DNA from: UBA7862 sp050872785
Lineage (GTDB): Bacteria > Bacillota > Clostridia > Christensenellales > UBA1242
Assembly: GCA_050872785.1 (NCBI GenBank)
Contig: JBNMHO010000003.1
Span: 1 to 64,000 of the forward strand
Direction of reading: 5' to 3'
DNA length: 64,000 nt
The position numbers were made by a program, and so were the translations under genes. The notes beneath the pieces were generated by a model, which did not search any database, had not been told where the DNA came from, and worked only from the letters and a program-made list of their open reading frames with translations. Numbering within the stretch: the first letter of the stretch is position 1; each line of letters starts with the position of its first letter. Positions 26,156 to 34,835 of this stretch are shown here, piece after piece.

Positions 26156-27166
26156 ATGTTAAGTTATGAATTGTGTATTGACATGGGAAGTTCATACACA
26201 ACAATTTATAAGAAAAACAGCGGAATTGTTTTGCGTGAGCCAACTTTGGCAATTCTTCAAACTTCTGGCAAAAATATGAAAGTTGTTAAAATGGGGCTTG
26301 AAGCACAAAGACTTTATGGCAAAACTTCTGACGATGAAGTTTTTGTTAGACCTATTGTTGATGACATTGTCAAAAATGTGTCACTTTCGCAAAAGATTTT
26401 GGAATATTTCCTAGGAAAAATTGTTAAATATCGCTTTGTTAAGCCTGCGATAAAAGTTATTGCTTGCCTTCCAGTTGGACTTAAAAAAGAAGAATATGAC
26501 GACATAAAGAAAATGTATTTTGCCGTTGGCTTTGCCAAAATTGACTTTGTTTATGGCAGTGTGTGTGCCAGTTTTGCCGGCAGTCCATATCTTGCTCAAA
26601 ACAGAGCAAACCTCATTGTTGACATCGGCGGCGGAAGGACAGAAATTTCATGCATTACAAATGGGAAGATAATTTCCGCTTGCAGTGTAAATGTTGGTGG
26701 AAACTATGTGGATAGGCTTATTGTTTCTGAACTTCAACACAACAAAAATTTTATAATAAATCAAAATTTAGCGGGCAAAATTAAGTGTGAAATTGGCTCG
26801 CTTTATGAAACAGACACAAGCAGCATTGAGGTTGTTGTGCAAGAAGCGTCTGCCAATTCACAAATAACGACTGTTGTGCATGCCAGGGATATAACAAAGC
26901 CAATTTGCGAAGCATATTTCAAAATTGCACAACTCATTCAAGCATTTCTTGGCGATTGTTCGCCAGAAGTGGTGGAAGATATTAAAAAGTCTGGCATTGT
27001 TGTGTGCGGTGGCGGAGCAAAAATAACTGGGCTTGAAACATTCTTTAAAAAGATTTTGGGCTTAAGCGTGTTTGTGCTTGACAACCCAGAAGTTGCAACT
27101 GTTTTGGGCAGTGAAAAGTTGCTAAGTGACTATAACATGCTTCAAAAAGTTAAAGAAGAAAACTAA
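26156..27166 (+). CDS. MreB-like actin homologue
   Basis: A 336-residue ASKHA-fold protein. It has phosphate-1 CIDMGSSYTT (7-16), an MreB-like block VIACLPVGLKKEEYDDIK, phosphate-2 VDIGGGRTEISCI, and adenosine motif VVCGGGAKITGLE. Length and order fit MreB/Mbl (about 335-345), but identity to the MreB consensus looks modest. It would polymerise under the membrane and guide cell-wall synthesis. The usual partners mreC and mreD are not adjacent; MinD follows instead. SD GAGAGG upstream of ATG 26156. A divergent paralogue rather than the main MreB is possible. Confidence 0.72.
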   Translation: MLSYELCIDMGSSYTTIYKKNSGIVLREPTLAILQTSGKNMKVVKMGLEAQRLYGKTSDDEVFVRPIVDDIVKNVSLSQKILEYFLGKIVKYRFVKPAIKVIACLPVGLKKEEYDDIKKMYFAVGFAKIDFVYGSVCASFAGSPYLAQNRANLIVDIGGGRTEISCITNGKIISACSVNVGGNYVDRLIVSELQHNKNFIINQNLAGKIKCEIGSLYETDTSSIEVVVQEASANSQITTVVHARDITKPICEAYFKIAQLIQAFLGDCSPEVVEDIKKSGIVVCGGGAKITGLETFFKKILGLSVFVLDNPEVATVLGSEKLLSDYNMLQKVKEEN

Positions 27167-27188
27167 AATTTTGTTTTTTTGTCGAAAA

Positions 27189-27224
27189 TAAAAAGTAAGA
27201 CCAAATGCGGTTTTACTTTTTTTC
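27189..27224 (+). terminator. Terminator/attenuator between mreB-like and minD
   Basis: AAAAAGTAAGACC pairs with GGTTTTACTTTTT around AAATGC, followed by TTTC. It separates the MreB-like gene from minD. Confidence 0.7.
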
Positions 27225-27256
27225 TTTTGTTGCTAAAATTTCATTAGGAGAAGAAA

Positions 27257-28054
27257 ATGGCAAGAAAAATTGTTCTTACAAGTGGAAAGGGCGGCGTTGG
27301 CAAAACAACCATTTGCGCCAACCTTGGCGTAGCACTTGCGAAACTTGGAAAGCGTGTGTGCCTTGTGGATGTGGACATTGGGCTTAACAATCTTGACGTT
27401 GTAACTGGGGTGGAAAATAAAATTGTGTTTGACATTGTTGATGTCATTCAAAATAGATGTCGCATAAAACAAGCCCTGGTGCAAGACCTAAATCAGCCAA
27501 ACTTATTTATCATGCCGTCTGCCCATTCCTACAACAAATCACAAGTCACCGCTGAAAATGTAAGGAAAGTTATCGAAGGACTTAATGACTATTTTGACTT
27601 TGTGCTTATTGATTGCCCAGCGGGCATCGATGAACCATTTAAACGTGCAGTGTGTGGGGCAGATGAAGCGATAGTTGTCGTGACGCCACACTTGTCAAGT
27701 TTGAGAGATGCCGACAAAGTCCTTCTTATGCTAGGGAATTTTAACATTAAAGATTATTCCATTGTTATAAATCGTGTAAGAGGGGATATGATTTTAGACA
27801 AAGAAATGCTTGATTGCAAAAAGATTTCTGAAATCTTAGATGCCAGACTGTCTGGAATTATACCAGAAGACGATGCAATAACAACTTTTCTTTCTGTGGG
27901 CAGAACAGTCAACAGGGCGTGCAATTCCTATGAAGCGTTTTCGCTTCTTGCCAAAAATATATTGGGCGAAACAACAAAGGTCTTTGACTGCACAGAAAAA
28001 TATAAAGGCTTTACTGGCTTTTTCAAACGAATGATACTCAAAAAAGTTAAATAA
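27257..28054 (+). CDS. minD: Septum-site determining ATPase MinD
   Basis: A 265-residue deviant Walker ATPase. P-loop GKGGVGKTT (10-18), switch I DVDIGLNNLD, switch II LIDCPAGID, and the typical IPEDDAI. The C-terminal end (TGFFKRMILKKVK) is a basic amphipathic helix, the membrane-targeting sequence of MinD. It positions the division septum, normally with MinC and either MinE or DivIVA. No MinC is found in the window, but the next gene looks like MinE. ATG 27257 follows AGGAGAAG. Confidence 0.93.
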   Translation: MARKIVLTSGKGGVGKTTICANLGVALAKLGKRVCLVDVDIGLNNLDVVTGVENKIVFDIVDVIQNRCRIKQALVQDLNQPNLFIMPSAHSYNKSQVTAENVRKVIEGLNDYFDFVLIDCPAGIDEPFKRAVCGADEAIVVVTPHLSSLRDADKVLLMLGNFNIKDYSIVINRVRGDMILDKEMLDCKKISEILDARLSGIIPEDDAITTFLSVGRTVNRACNSYEAFSLLAKNILGETTKVFDCTEKYKGFTGFFKRMILKKVK

Positions 28055-28064
28055 AAGGTGAAAT

Positions 28065-28301
28065 ATGAAAATTGCACAAAAATCACTTTTGAGAATAGAA
28101 AAAATGTTGAAATATGACAAAGAGCGAGTGTCGCAGCCGCTTCTCAATCTTCTTAAAAGTGATATTTATTCTGTTTTTGATAGTTATTTTGAAATGAGTC
28201 TAGAAGATATTTCCATAAGTTATTTTGTGGGGGAAGACGGCAAATATCACTTCAACCTTGACGTTGGCGCAAGACGAATGAAACGTCCCACATATTTTTA
28301 A
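28065..28301 (+). CDS. Divergent MinE-like protein
   Basis: A 78-residue protein immediately downstream of minD (10-nt gap, AAAGGTG upstream). The segment DKERVSQPLLNLLKSDIYSVF, then DSYFEMSLEDISISY and FNLDVGARR, aligns by eye with the MinE topological-specificity domain (DR..v....l..lk.dil.vi.kY.ei....i.v.........l...i). An N-terminal helix that could form the MinD-activating region precedes it. Position and pattern together suggest minE; sequence alone is weak. Confidence 0.55.
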   Translation: MKIAQKSLLRIEKMLKYDKERVSQPLLNLLKSDIYSVFDSYFEMSLEDISISYFVGEDGKYHFNLDVGARRMKRPTYF

Positions 28302-28383
28302 ACTATCATTTTTTTATGCAAAAATGGGCATATTTTAAGCAATTTTTTACATATTTTTGGGACTTTTGGCATAAAAATTTTGT

Positions 28384-28992
28384 ATGAAAAAGATTGTAAT
28401 TAAAACAGTTTCAACAAAAAAAATGCTCAAAAATACATGGGGATTTTTTAAAAAATATCTCACATTGTTTATCATTGCTCTCATTTTTCTTGCACTTGTT
28501 GTGTGCGACAGAGCGGGAAGCAGTGCGGGTGGAATGATTATGGATAACTTAAAGTCCATAGCCACCAGTTTTACGCCAACAACCGACCTTTTTGACGACG
28601 GAAGTGAAGTGTCTTTTGTGTCTTATTTTTTTGGCATGACTAGACCTCAAAAAGATGAAGTTGTTAAGTTTACGCTTCCTACAATGCAACAAAACACTTC
28701 TTCATCAGACGACTTTTTGTGTTATGATTTTGACGGAGTTTTGTCAAGCGTTGCAAATGGCACAGTGAGTGCAGTGGGGTGGACTTTGGACAATCAAAAA
28801 TATATCGAAATTGACCACGCAAAAGGATACAAGTCAAGATATGTAGGCGTTTTTTCGCTCGGTGTTTCAACGGGGGACAAAGTGGCGGGAGGAAGCCTAA
28901 TTGCTTCAACAACATCGGGGCAAAAGTGCAAAGTTTATGTCTTTCAAAACAACAATATGCTAAAAATAAGTGAAGTGGAATGGACAAAATAA
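28384..28992 (+). CDS. SpoIVFA-like protein with degenerate LytM/M23 domain
   Basis: A 202-residue protein. It has a basic N-terminus, one membrane helix (LTLFIIALIFLALVVC), a linker, and a C-terminal M23/LytM fold (DGVLSSVANGTVSAVGW, YIEIDHAKGYKSRYVGV, GDKVAGGSLIAST). The zinc-binding HxH expected in active peptidases (normally in a YAHL-type segment) is replaced by YVGV, so it should be inactive. This matches SpoIVFA, the membrane scaffold that holds and inhibits SpoIVFB. The next gene is the SpoIVFB-like protease, overlapping it. No ribosome binding site is seen; a CATAAA box lies 8 nt before the ATG. Confidence 0.75.
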   Translation: MKKIVIKTVSTKKMLKNTWGFFKKYLTLFIIALIFLALVVCDRAGSSAGGMIMDNLKSIATSFTPTTDLFDDGSEVSFVSYFFGMTRPQKDEVVKFTLPTMQQNTSSSDDFLCYDFDGVLSSVANGTVSAVGWTLDNQKYIEIDHAKGYKSRYVGVFSLGVSTGDKVAGGSLIASTTSGQKCKVYVFQNNNMLKISEVEWTK

Positions 28993-29825
28993 AGTTTAAA
29001 ATTCACCCATTATTTCTTGTCTTTGCAGCGACACTTGTCTATTTTGGGCAAGGAGTGTTGTTTGTGAATTATCTTGTTGTTATGATTTTTCACGAATATG
29101 CCCACGCATATGCTGCAAGAAAATTGGGATACAATCTTCAAAACATAAAACTTATTCCATTTGGCATTTGCCTAAATCTAAATTCCACAACTCTTGACCC
29201 AGTTGACGAGATAAAAATTGCAATTGCAGGGCCTTTGTGTAATTTTATTTTAGGAGCAGGAATGATTGCAATTTGGTGGCTTTTTCCAGCGACATACAAT
29301 GTTACAAACTTGTTTTGTTATGCAAATATTGTGACGGCAATATTTAATCTTTTGCCCGCATTCCCACTTGACGGAGGAAGGGTTCTTCACGCATGTTCAA
29401 GCAAAGTGTTTGGACGGGACAAGGCTTCAAAAGTCTGCAAAATTTCAAGTGCTATTTTGTGTGTTATGTTATTTTTGCTGTTTATTTTTAGTTTCTACCT
29501 TTCTCATGGCAATTTCACCTATTTGTTTGTTATATTTTGCCTTCTCACTGGCTTTTCACAAAAAGATGAGAAATTATCCTACAGTTTTTTCAACCTTTCA
29601 AAAGTCAAAAAGGATAAAAACGTCTTGAAGGTCAAAACGCTTTATGTGCGAGATGATGTGAAACTATTTAAACTTTGCAAATACATTGATTCGGCAAGTT
29701 TTCTTAACCTTTATGTCTGCGACAAAAATGGGGAATTTGTGGACAATATCAACGAAAAAGACCTAGGAAGACTTTTGGAAAATAATAATTCTACAACAAC
29801 CCTTCATGACGCAATTTGGGGATAA
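28980..29825 (+). CDS. SpoIVFB-like intramembrane metalloprotease (M50)
   Basis: A 281-residue site-2-type protease. HEYAH (38-42) supplies the zinc ligands and catalytic Glu, and DGGR (131-134) supplies the third-ligand motif. About six hydrophobic segments are present. The C-terminal about 65 residues (LYVRDDVKLFKLCKYID...) resemble a CBS half-domain, as in Bacillus SpoIVFB, which cleaves pro-sigma-K in the mother cell. It overlaps the end of the SpoIVFA-like gene, so the two are translationally coupled. A vegetative M50 role is possible, but the pairing favours the sporulation function. Confidence 0.85.
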   Translation: MDKIKFKIHPLFLVFAATLVYFGQGVLFVNYLVVMIFHEYAHAYAARKLGYNLQNIKLIPFGICLNLNSTTLDPVDEIKIAIAGPLCNFILGAGMIAIWWLFPATYNVTNLFCYANIVTAIFNLLPAFPLDGGRVLHACSSKVFGRDKASKVCKISSAILCVMLFLLFIFSFYLSHGNFTYLFVIFCLLTGFSQKDEKLSYSFFNLSKVKKDKNVLKVKTLYVRDDVKLFKLCKYIDSASFLNLYVCDKNGEFVDNINEKDLGRLLENNNSTTTLHDAIWG

Positions 29826-29942
29826 AATTTAACTAAAGCCACTTTTTAGTGCAAAAAATGCCAAATTTTATGAACAAAGCGTGCAAATTCGCTTAACATA
29901 TTTCTCAAAATATTTTAAAATATCTCTGTAGGGGATAAAAAA

Positions 29943-32309
29943 ATGAAATATGTTAGAAATGTTGACGATTTGAAAAAATACACCTTTGAATTCTTTGACG
30001 CCTTTTTGCCTCAAATGCTTTCCGACCAAATGGTCAATTATTTTTTGCTTAATATGGGTGATGGCGAAGTGCTTGAGAGAAGTGCCATTGCATATATGTC
30101 GCAAGGAAAGATTGCTCCCGAAGCAGTGGCGGACTATGGCGAGGCTATCTTGCAACTGAATGACTATAGAGGACTTCTTAAAAAGTTTGTGGAACTCCTA
30201 TTAAAAGCCAAAAATTATGAAGGGCTTTGTGCGTTTTTAAATAGAATTTTCTTGCAACAAGTTGGCGACTGCAAATATAGAAGTGTCAAAAAGGAATATT
30301 CAATAAATGAAAGATATTTTGATAGATTTGTAGAGATTGTTACATATTGTGCCATTGACAGAAGATTATACACACCTTTCTTCCTAGCAATTTTTGCAAG
30401 TGAGGCGGGGTCACGAATGTCTTATTACAAAGAACCATTGAAAGAATATCTTGACGTGTTTTTGAAAGACGGCGAAGACGATGAGTTTATATCCCAACTT
30501 TTGGGACTTGACAACAAAGAGGGGATAAAGGAATATGCGTCATCAAATATGCAAAAGACCTTGAAAGCAATTATTATGGAATACATCTCGGGCGAAAATG
30601 GCAGCGCCGTGCTTGCAAAGCGTGCAGTTGCCATGCACAAACTTGAGGCGTTAGCCATTTTGGAAGAAATTTTGGCGGGAAATGAAGAAAACCTAAAACC
30701 AAAAGCCGTTCAACTGTTATGTTCTTTGAAAGAAGATAGACGTGTTAAGGAAAAGTTAAAAACTCTTTATGAAACAACTGAAAATGCAAGAATTGCAACT
30801 ATTCTTGAAAAAGAATGTGGATTTGAAACGCTTAGAATGTTTGAAACAGAAGGCGAGTTTTTAAGCGAGGTGGAAAGAACCACCCCTCAAATTCAAGAAA
30901 GACTTTATGGCGTTAGGCTCAAAAGGTTTTATGACAAGCATGGGCTTGACAACACTGGCACAAACGGCAGAATTTTGACCTATGTTATGGAAACGTTTAA
31001 GTCAAAAGAAATTGACTCCAACTTAAGTGCCTACAAAGAGTATTTTCAATATGTGGATAAAGTTGTGCTTCAAAGGCTTTGTGATGTCATATGGGAAGTT
31101 GCTTTTTTAAAGGGCAAATTCTTGTGTAGCAAATGGGCAATGAGGCTTGTCGCAGTTTTTGCTTCCATGCCACTTATAAAAGGAATTACAGAAAGTTTGA
31201 AACTTTGGTATTTTGACAAAAACATGGCGACAAATGCAAAATATTTTGTGGATATGCTTGCAAGCAGCGGTCATGAGGGAACAATTTATGTGGTGAGGGA
31301 AATGCAAAAGGAAAACCTTTCGCCAAAGCAAAAAAAATATTTTGAACAAAAACTTGAGAACTTTTCGGATAGGAGCAGCCAAAGCATTGAAGAAGTTAAG
31401 GATAAACTTGCAGACACATTTGGCTTTGACAAAGATGGATATTTGGAACTGGACATCGGAACAAGAATTTTGCTTGCGAAAATCAACCTCGATTGCACAA
31501 TTTCAATATATAATAGTGCAACGGGCAAACCAGCAAGGCTCAAAGGCGAAGAACAATGCCAAGGCGAAAATGTTAAAAAATATCTCAAACAACTTGAAAA
31601 GGAAGTTAAGGAACAACGCAAAAGATTGTGGACAAGTTTTATGGAGTTTAGGGGATATGAACTCGCCACTTTCCGCAAGTGCATTGTGAACAACTGTCTT
31701 CTAAATTTCCTTTCGCAACACCTTTATTGGGGAAAATACAAAAAAGACAAACTATGTGAAGTTTGTGTTTTTCATGACGATAGACTTGTGCATGAAGCGG
31801 GAAATGTGCTTGACGACCTTGACGACTACACCATTGCCATTTTGCAACCACTTGACGCAGAACTTTATGCCAGCAGACTAAACGGAAGAATTGAGCCTTT
31901 GTTCGACCAAATGAACTTCCCACATTACAGAGCAGACGAAAGTGTTGCAAATTGCAATTATGTCGATGTTCTGTCGGGTGTGTTCTGCAATGCACAACTG
32001 TTTGTTACAAGACTGGAAAAATTGAAATTTAAGGTGGCGGACTTAGATAGCCGTGGCACCTTTGGAACATTGTTTAAGGCAAACAAAAACTTAAACCTTA
32101 TTACAACTGTAGAATTTGAGCGAGTACCAATGACAAATCAAAACTGTGGCACAACGCTGGGGAAAATAAGATTTTATGACCTTTCCCGCCAAACCAAAAA
32201 CGGCAAAATCTACGCCCTAAACAAGTCCGAAGCCCTAACCATAAAGGAAATAAACGAATATATCCTAAGCAACGAAATCGGACAAATTATCAAAGCCACA
32301 AAAGGATAA
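29943..32309 (+). CDS. Large DUF4132-like protein
   Basis: A 788-residue soluble protein. The first 450 residues are mostly alpha-helical with HEAT-like periodicity (for example around the EEILAGNEENLKPKAVQLL segment). The C-terminal 300 residues resemble the DUF4132/WGR-associated family: an LxKxxxEQRKRLWTSFMEFRGYEL block, VFHDDRLVHEAG, then YTIAILQPLDAEL and IEPLFDQMNFPHYR. Function is unknown. AGGGGAT precedes ATG 29943 and a strong terminator follows, so it is probably a single-gene unit. Confidence 0.6.
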   Translation: MKYVRNVDDLKKYTFEFFDAFLPQMLSDQMVNYFLLNMGDGEVLERSAIAYMSQGKIAPEAVADYGEAILQLNDYRGLLKKFVELLLKAKNYEGLCAFLNRIFLQQVGDCKYRSVKKEYSINERYFDRFVEIVTYCAIDRRLYTPFFLAIFASEAGSRMSYYKEPLKEYLDVFLKDGEDDEFISQLLGLDNKEGIKEYASSNMQKTLKAIIMEYISGENGSAVLAKRAVAMHKLEALAILEEILAGNEENLKPKAVQLLCSLKEDRRVKEKLKTLYETTENARIATILEKECGFETLRMFETEGEFLSEVERTTPQIQERLYGVRLKRFYDKHGLDNTGTNGRILTYVMETFKSKEIDSNLSAYKEYFQYVDKVVLQRLCDVIWEVAFLKGKFLCSKWAMRLVAVFASMPLIKGITESLKLWYFDKNMATNAKYFVDMLASSGHEGTIYVVREMQKENLSPKQKKYFEQKLENFSDRSSQSIEEVKDKLADTFGFDKDGYLELDIGTRILLAKINLDCTISIYNSATGKPARLKGEEQCQGENVKKYLKQLEKEVKEQRKRLWTSFMEFRGYELATFRKCIVNNCLLNFLSQHLYWGKYKKDKLCEVCVFHDDRLVHEAGNVLDDLDDYTIAILQPLDAELYASRLNGRIEPLFDQMNFPHYRADESVANCNYVDVLSGVFCNAQLFVTRLEKLKFKVADLDSRGTFGTLFKANKNLNLITTVEFERVPMTNQNCGTTLGKIRFYDLSRQTKNGKIYALNKSEALTIKEINEYILSNEIGQIIKATKG

Positions 32310-32336
32310 AAAGACTCCCAAACGGGAGTTTTTTGC
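32310..32336. terminator. Bidirectional terminator
   Basis: AAAGACTCCC pairs with GGGAGTTTTT around AAAC. It is located between two convergent genes. Confidence 0.87.
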
Positions 32337-32343
32337 TATATTT

Positions 32344-32955
32344 TTATTTGTTTTTCACTGGCTTCTTTTCGTTGTAAGATTTGTTATGAGGTGCGGTTTT
32401 TGTGAGGTCGTGGGTTGGGGAAGATTGCTCGTCTTTGTCGTGGTCATTTTCAAGTGCGCCAGAAGCCTTGCCGTGTTCTGCAATTTCGCTGCCCGGTTTG
32501 TTGTTCTCCACCAAGATATATGGTTTTAGGCGTTCAATATTGCTTTCCTCAAGTTCCAAAAGTCGCTTGCCAAAGAAGACAAGTTCTGGTTTGCATTTTT
32601 GGCAGTCGGAGAGGACGCTCATCAGGTCAATTATGCCCATTGTTGTGCCATAAATGTTCACGCTGGCAATCTTTCTGTTTGACTTGTCAAGCATTGTCGC
32701 CATGTTCACAGAAAACCACATTTTCGCTTTCTTAAAGAACCCGTTGTTCACAAGTTCAATGTCCATTGCTTGCGCCAAGTCTTCGCAACTTTCGCTAAAC
32801 TCGTCATAGTTCTTAAACTGTTTTTTGAGTTCTCTTTTAAGTTTGCTGTCTTGCACTTTTTCCATAACATTATTTATAGATTGCATTGCAGTTTGAATGT
32901 TTTGATGCAACGCAATAAGCAAATTTGTGTTCATTTCCTTTTGACTTTTTGGCAT
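32344..32955 (-). CDS. Hypothetical helical protein
   Basis: A 203-residue protein. Residues 1-145 are predicted to be all-helical, possibly a four-helix ferritin-like bundle (EMNTNLLIALHQNIQTAM..., DLAQAMDIELVNNGFFKK, NVNIYGTTMGIIDL-type helices). The last 50 residues are polar and disordered (His, Lys, Asp, Pro). No metal-binding ExxH pattern is complete, so enzymatic activity is not implied. AAAGGGGG precedes ATG 32955 on the minus strand. I recognise this architecture from unnamed clostridial proteins but no function. Confidence 0.65.
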   Translation of the reverse strand: MPKSQKEMNTNLLIALHQNIQTAMQSINNVMEKVQDSKLKRELKKQFKNYDEFSESCEDLAQAMDIELVNNGFFKKAKMWFSVNMATMLDKSNRKIASVNIYGTTMGIIDLMSVLSDCQKCKPELVFFGKRLLELEESNIERLKPYILVENNKPGSEIAEHGKASGALENDHDKDEQSSPTHDLTKTAPHNKSYNEKKPVKNK

Positions 32956-33029
32956 AATAGCCCCCTTTTTTCATAGTTAGTTTGGCAGGTTTCAAAAATT
33001 TTATACATCTTTATGCAAAAATTTGGGTC

Positions 33030-33057
33030 TTGACAAATCTTCAAACAAAAGTATAAT
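33030..33057 (+). promoter_or_regulatory. Promoter of Trp-rich hypothetical gene
   Basis: TTGACA (33030-33035), a 16-bp spacer and TATAAT (33052-33057): a consensus sigma-A promoter. The ribosome site GAGGTG and ATG 33079 follow. Confidence 0.75.
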
Positions 33058-33078
33058 TTTTATGTAATGAGGTGAATT

Positions 33079-33660
33079 ATGACAAATTGGTCTTTTAACA
33101 ACGAAGATGTATCAGAATTTATGCTTGAAAACTCGTTTATAAAATCCGCTAAAAATTTCCCAACGTTTGAGGGCAAAAAGGGACTTTCTCTTATGGTCGG
33201 ACGAAATGGCGACACAACAATTTTGTGGAAGATTGAACCATGCAGATTTTGGCAAGTGGAAAGAAACCTTACAACTGGCGAAGAAAGATTTATTAACGAT
33301 TGGACATTCCAGTGGATGGACTTTTTGACAAAAAAGCATGGACAAGAATACATTGACTATCTAAATAGTTATCTTCCACAACTTCAAAAAGAATACAAAC
33401 AATTTCAATCAAGAATTATGTCAACAAGAACAGAAAGGGAACTTAGAAGTCTTCCAGAATGTGTCCTAATCAAAAAAATTGAAAGTTGTCCAAACATCGG
33501 CTCCTCTGACGGTGACTTTGACGAGAAGTATGAAGACTTTGAAGGACATAAACAACGCTTCGATAACAAAGTCTATCGTTATATGGAAATGAAGTGGAAT
33601 AAAATCAAATATCTTGAAAAACACTTCTCGCAAAAGCAAACTTCCGAACCAGAAATGTAA
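33079..33660 (+). CDS. Hypothetical protein, aromatic-rich
   Basis: A 193-residue soluble, charged protein. The N-terminal half contains beta-type segments with many Trp and Phe residues (TILWKIEPCRFWQVERN, DWTFQWMDFL). The C-terminal half is helical and basic. No known motif is visible. The perfect promoter and terminator argue that it is a real, probably well expressed, single-gene unit. Confidence 0.65.
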   Translation: MTNWSFNNEDVSEFMLENSFIKSAKNFPTFEGKKGLSLMVGRNGDTTILWKIEPCRFWQVERNLTTGEERFINDWTFQWMDFLTKKHGQEYIDYLNSYLPQLQKEYKQFQSRIMSTRTERELRSLPECVLIKKIESCPNIGSSDGDFDEKYEDFEGHKQRFDNKVYRYMEMKWNKIKYLEKHFSQKQTSEPEM

Positions 33661-33688
33661 AAAAGACTGGAAATTCCAGTCTTTTTGC
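33661..33688. terminator. Bidirectional terminator before convergent gapA
   Basis: AAAAGACTGGAA pairs with TTCCAGTCTTTT, followed by T. It lies between the hypothetical gene and the convergent GAPDH gene. Confidence 0.87.
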
Positions 33689-33714
33689 TTGTATATTTTG
33701 TTTGCAAGGGTAGG

Positions 33715-34728
33715 TTATTTTCTATCCACTTTTGCCATGTGGGCAATGAGGTCAACGGTTTTGTTGGAGTAGCCCCATTCGTTGTCATACCATGCCATAA
33801 GTTTTACAAAGGTGTCGTTTAGCATAATGCCTGCTTTTGCGTCAAATATACAAGTTCTTGGGTCTGTTATGAAGTCGCTTGACACAACTGGGTCATCTGT
33901 ATAGCCCAAAATGCCTTTTAGGTCGCCGTTTGCTCTGCGTTTAATTTCTTTTTCAATTTGTTCATATGTTGTAGGCTTTGCAAGACGGACAGTTAGGTCA
34001 ACAACAGACACGTCAAGTGTTGGAACACGAAGGCTCATGCCAGTGAGTTTTCCTTTAAGTTCTGGGATAACTTCGCCAACTGCTTTGGCAGCCCCCGTTG
34101 AACTTGGAATAATGTTGTATGTTGCAGCACGTCCGCCTCTCCAATCTTTCTTTGAAGGTCCGTCAACAGTGAGTTGTGTTGCAGTTACCGAGTGAACAGT
34201 TGTCATAAGTCCTTCCACAATGCCAAATTTGTCGTTGATGACTTTTGCAAGTGGGGCAAGGCAGTTTGTTGTGCAACTTGCGTTTGAAACAACATTCATA
34301 TCCTTTTGATATTCGTCTTCATTTACGCCCATAACAAACATAGGCACGCCGTCTTTGCCTGGGGCAGTGATAATAACTTTTTTCGCTCCATGTGCAAAGT
34401 GAAGTTTTGCGTCTTCAAGTTTTGTAAATTTCCCAGTGGCTTCGGCAATATATTCTGCTCCTGTTTCGTCCCAAGGAATGTTGTTTGGCTCTCTTTCTGC
34501 ATACATTCTGATTTTTTTGCCGTTTACGACAAGGTGAGTGTCTGTGTGCGAAACTTTGCCGTCAAAATGTCCGTGAATGGTGTCGTATTTGAGCATATAT
34601 TCCGCATAGTCTGGCGAGATAAATGGGTCGTTGATTGAAACAACTTCCACATCGCTCCTTCCCATTGTGGCACGAAGGATAAGTCTTCCTATTCTGCCAA
34701 ATCCGTTAATTCCAATTTTTGTTTTCAT
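33715..34728 (-). CDS. gap: Glyceraldehyde-3-phosphate dehydrogenase (NAD-dependent)
   Basis: A 337-residue phosphorylating GAPDH of glycolysis. It has a Rossmann start GINGFGRIGR (6-15), Asp34 in SINDP (the usual mark of NAD preference), catalytic Cys152 in SNASCTTNC, catalytic His in TVHSVT, and C-terminal WYDNEWGYSN. The start is ATG 34728, preceded by AGGGGG; a longer in-frame start at 34758 has no such site. It is a single-gene unit, not clustered with pgk or tpiA as in many Firmicutes. Confidence 0.97.
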   Translation of the reverse strand: MKTKIGINGFGRIGRLILRATMGRSDVEVVSINDPFISPDYAEYMLKYDTIHGHFDGKVSHTDTHLVVNGKKIRMYAEREPNNIPWDETGAEYIAEATGKFTKLEDAKLHFAHGAKKVIITAPGKDGVPMFVMGVNEDEYQKDMNVVSNASCTTNCLAPLAKVINDKFGIVEGLMTTVHSVTATQLTVDGPSKKDWRGGRAATYNIIPSSTGAAKAVGEVIPELKGKLTGMSLRVPTLDVSVVDLTVRLAKPTTYEQIEKEIKRRANGDLKGILGYTDDPVVSSDFITDPRTCIFDAKAGIMLNDTFVKLMAWYDNEWGYSNKTVDLIAHMAKVDRK

Positions 34729-34835
34729 ATTTTTCCCCCTAATAGTAGAATACAACAAGGATATTTTCCCCTGATGGCTGTATTATACAACAAAGACTGT
34801 CCATCTTCCAACTTTTAAAACAAACTTTTATACAT

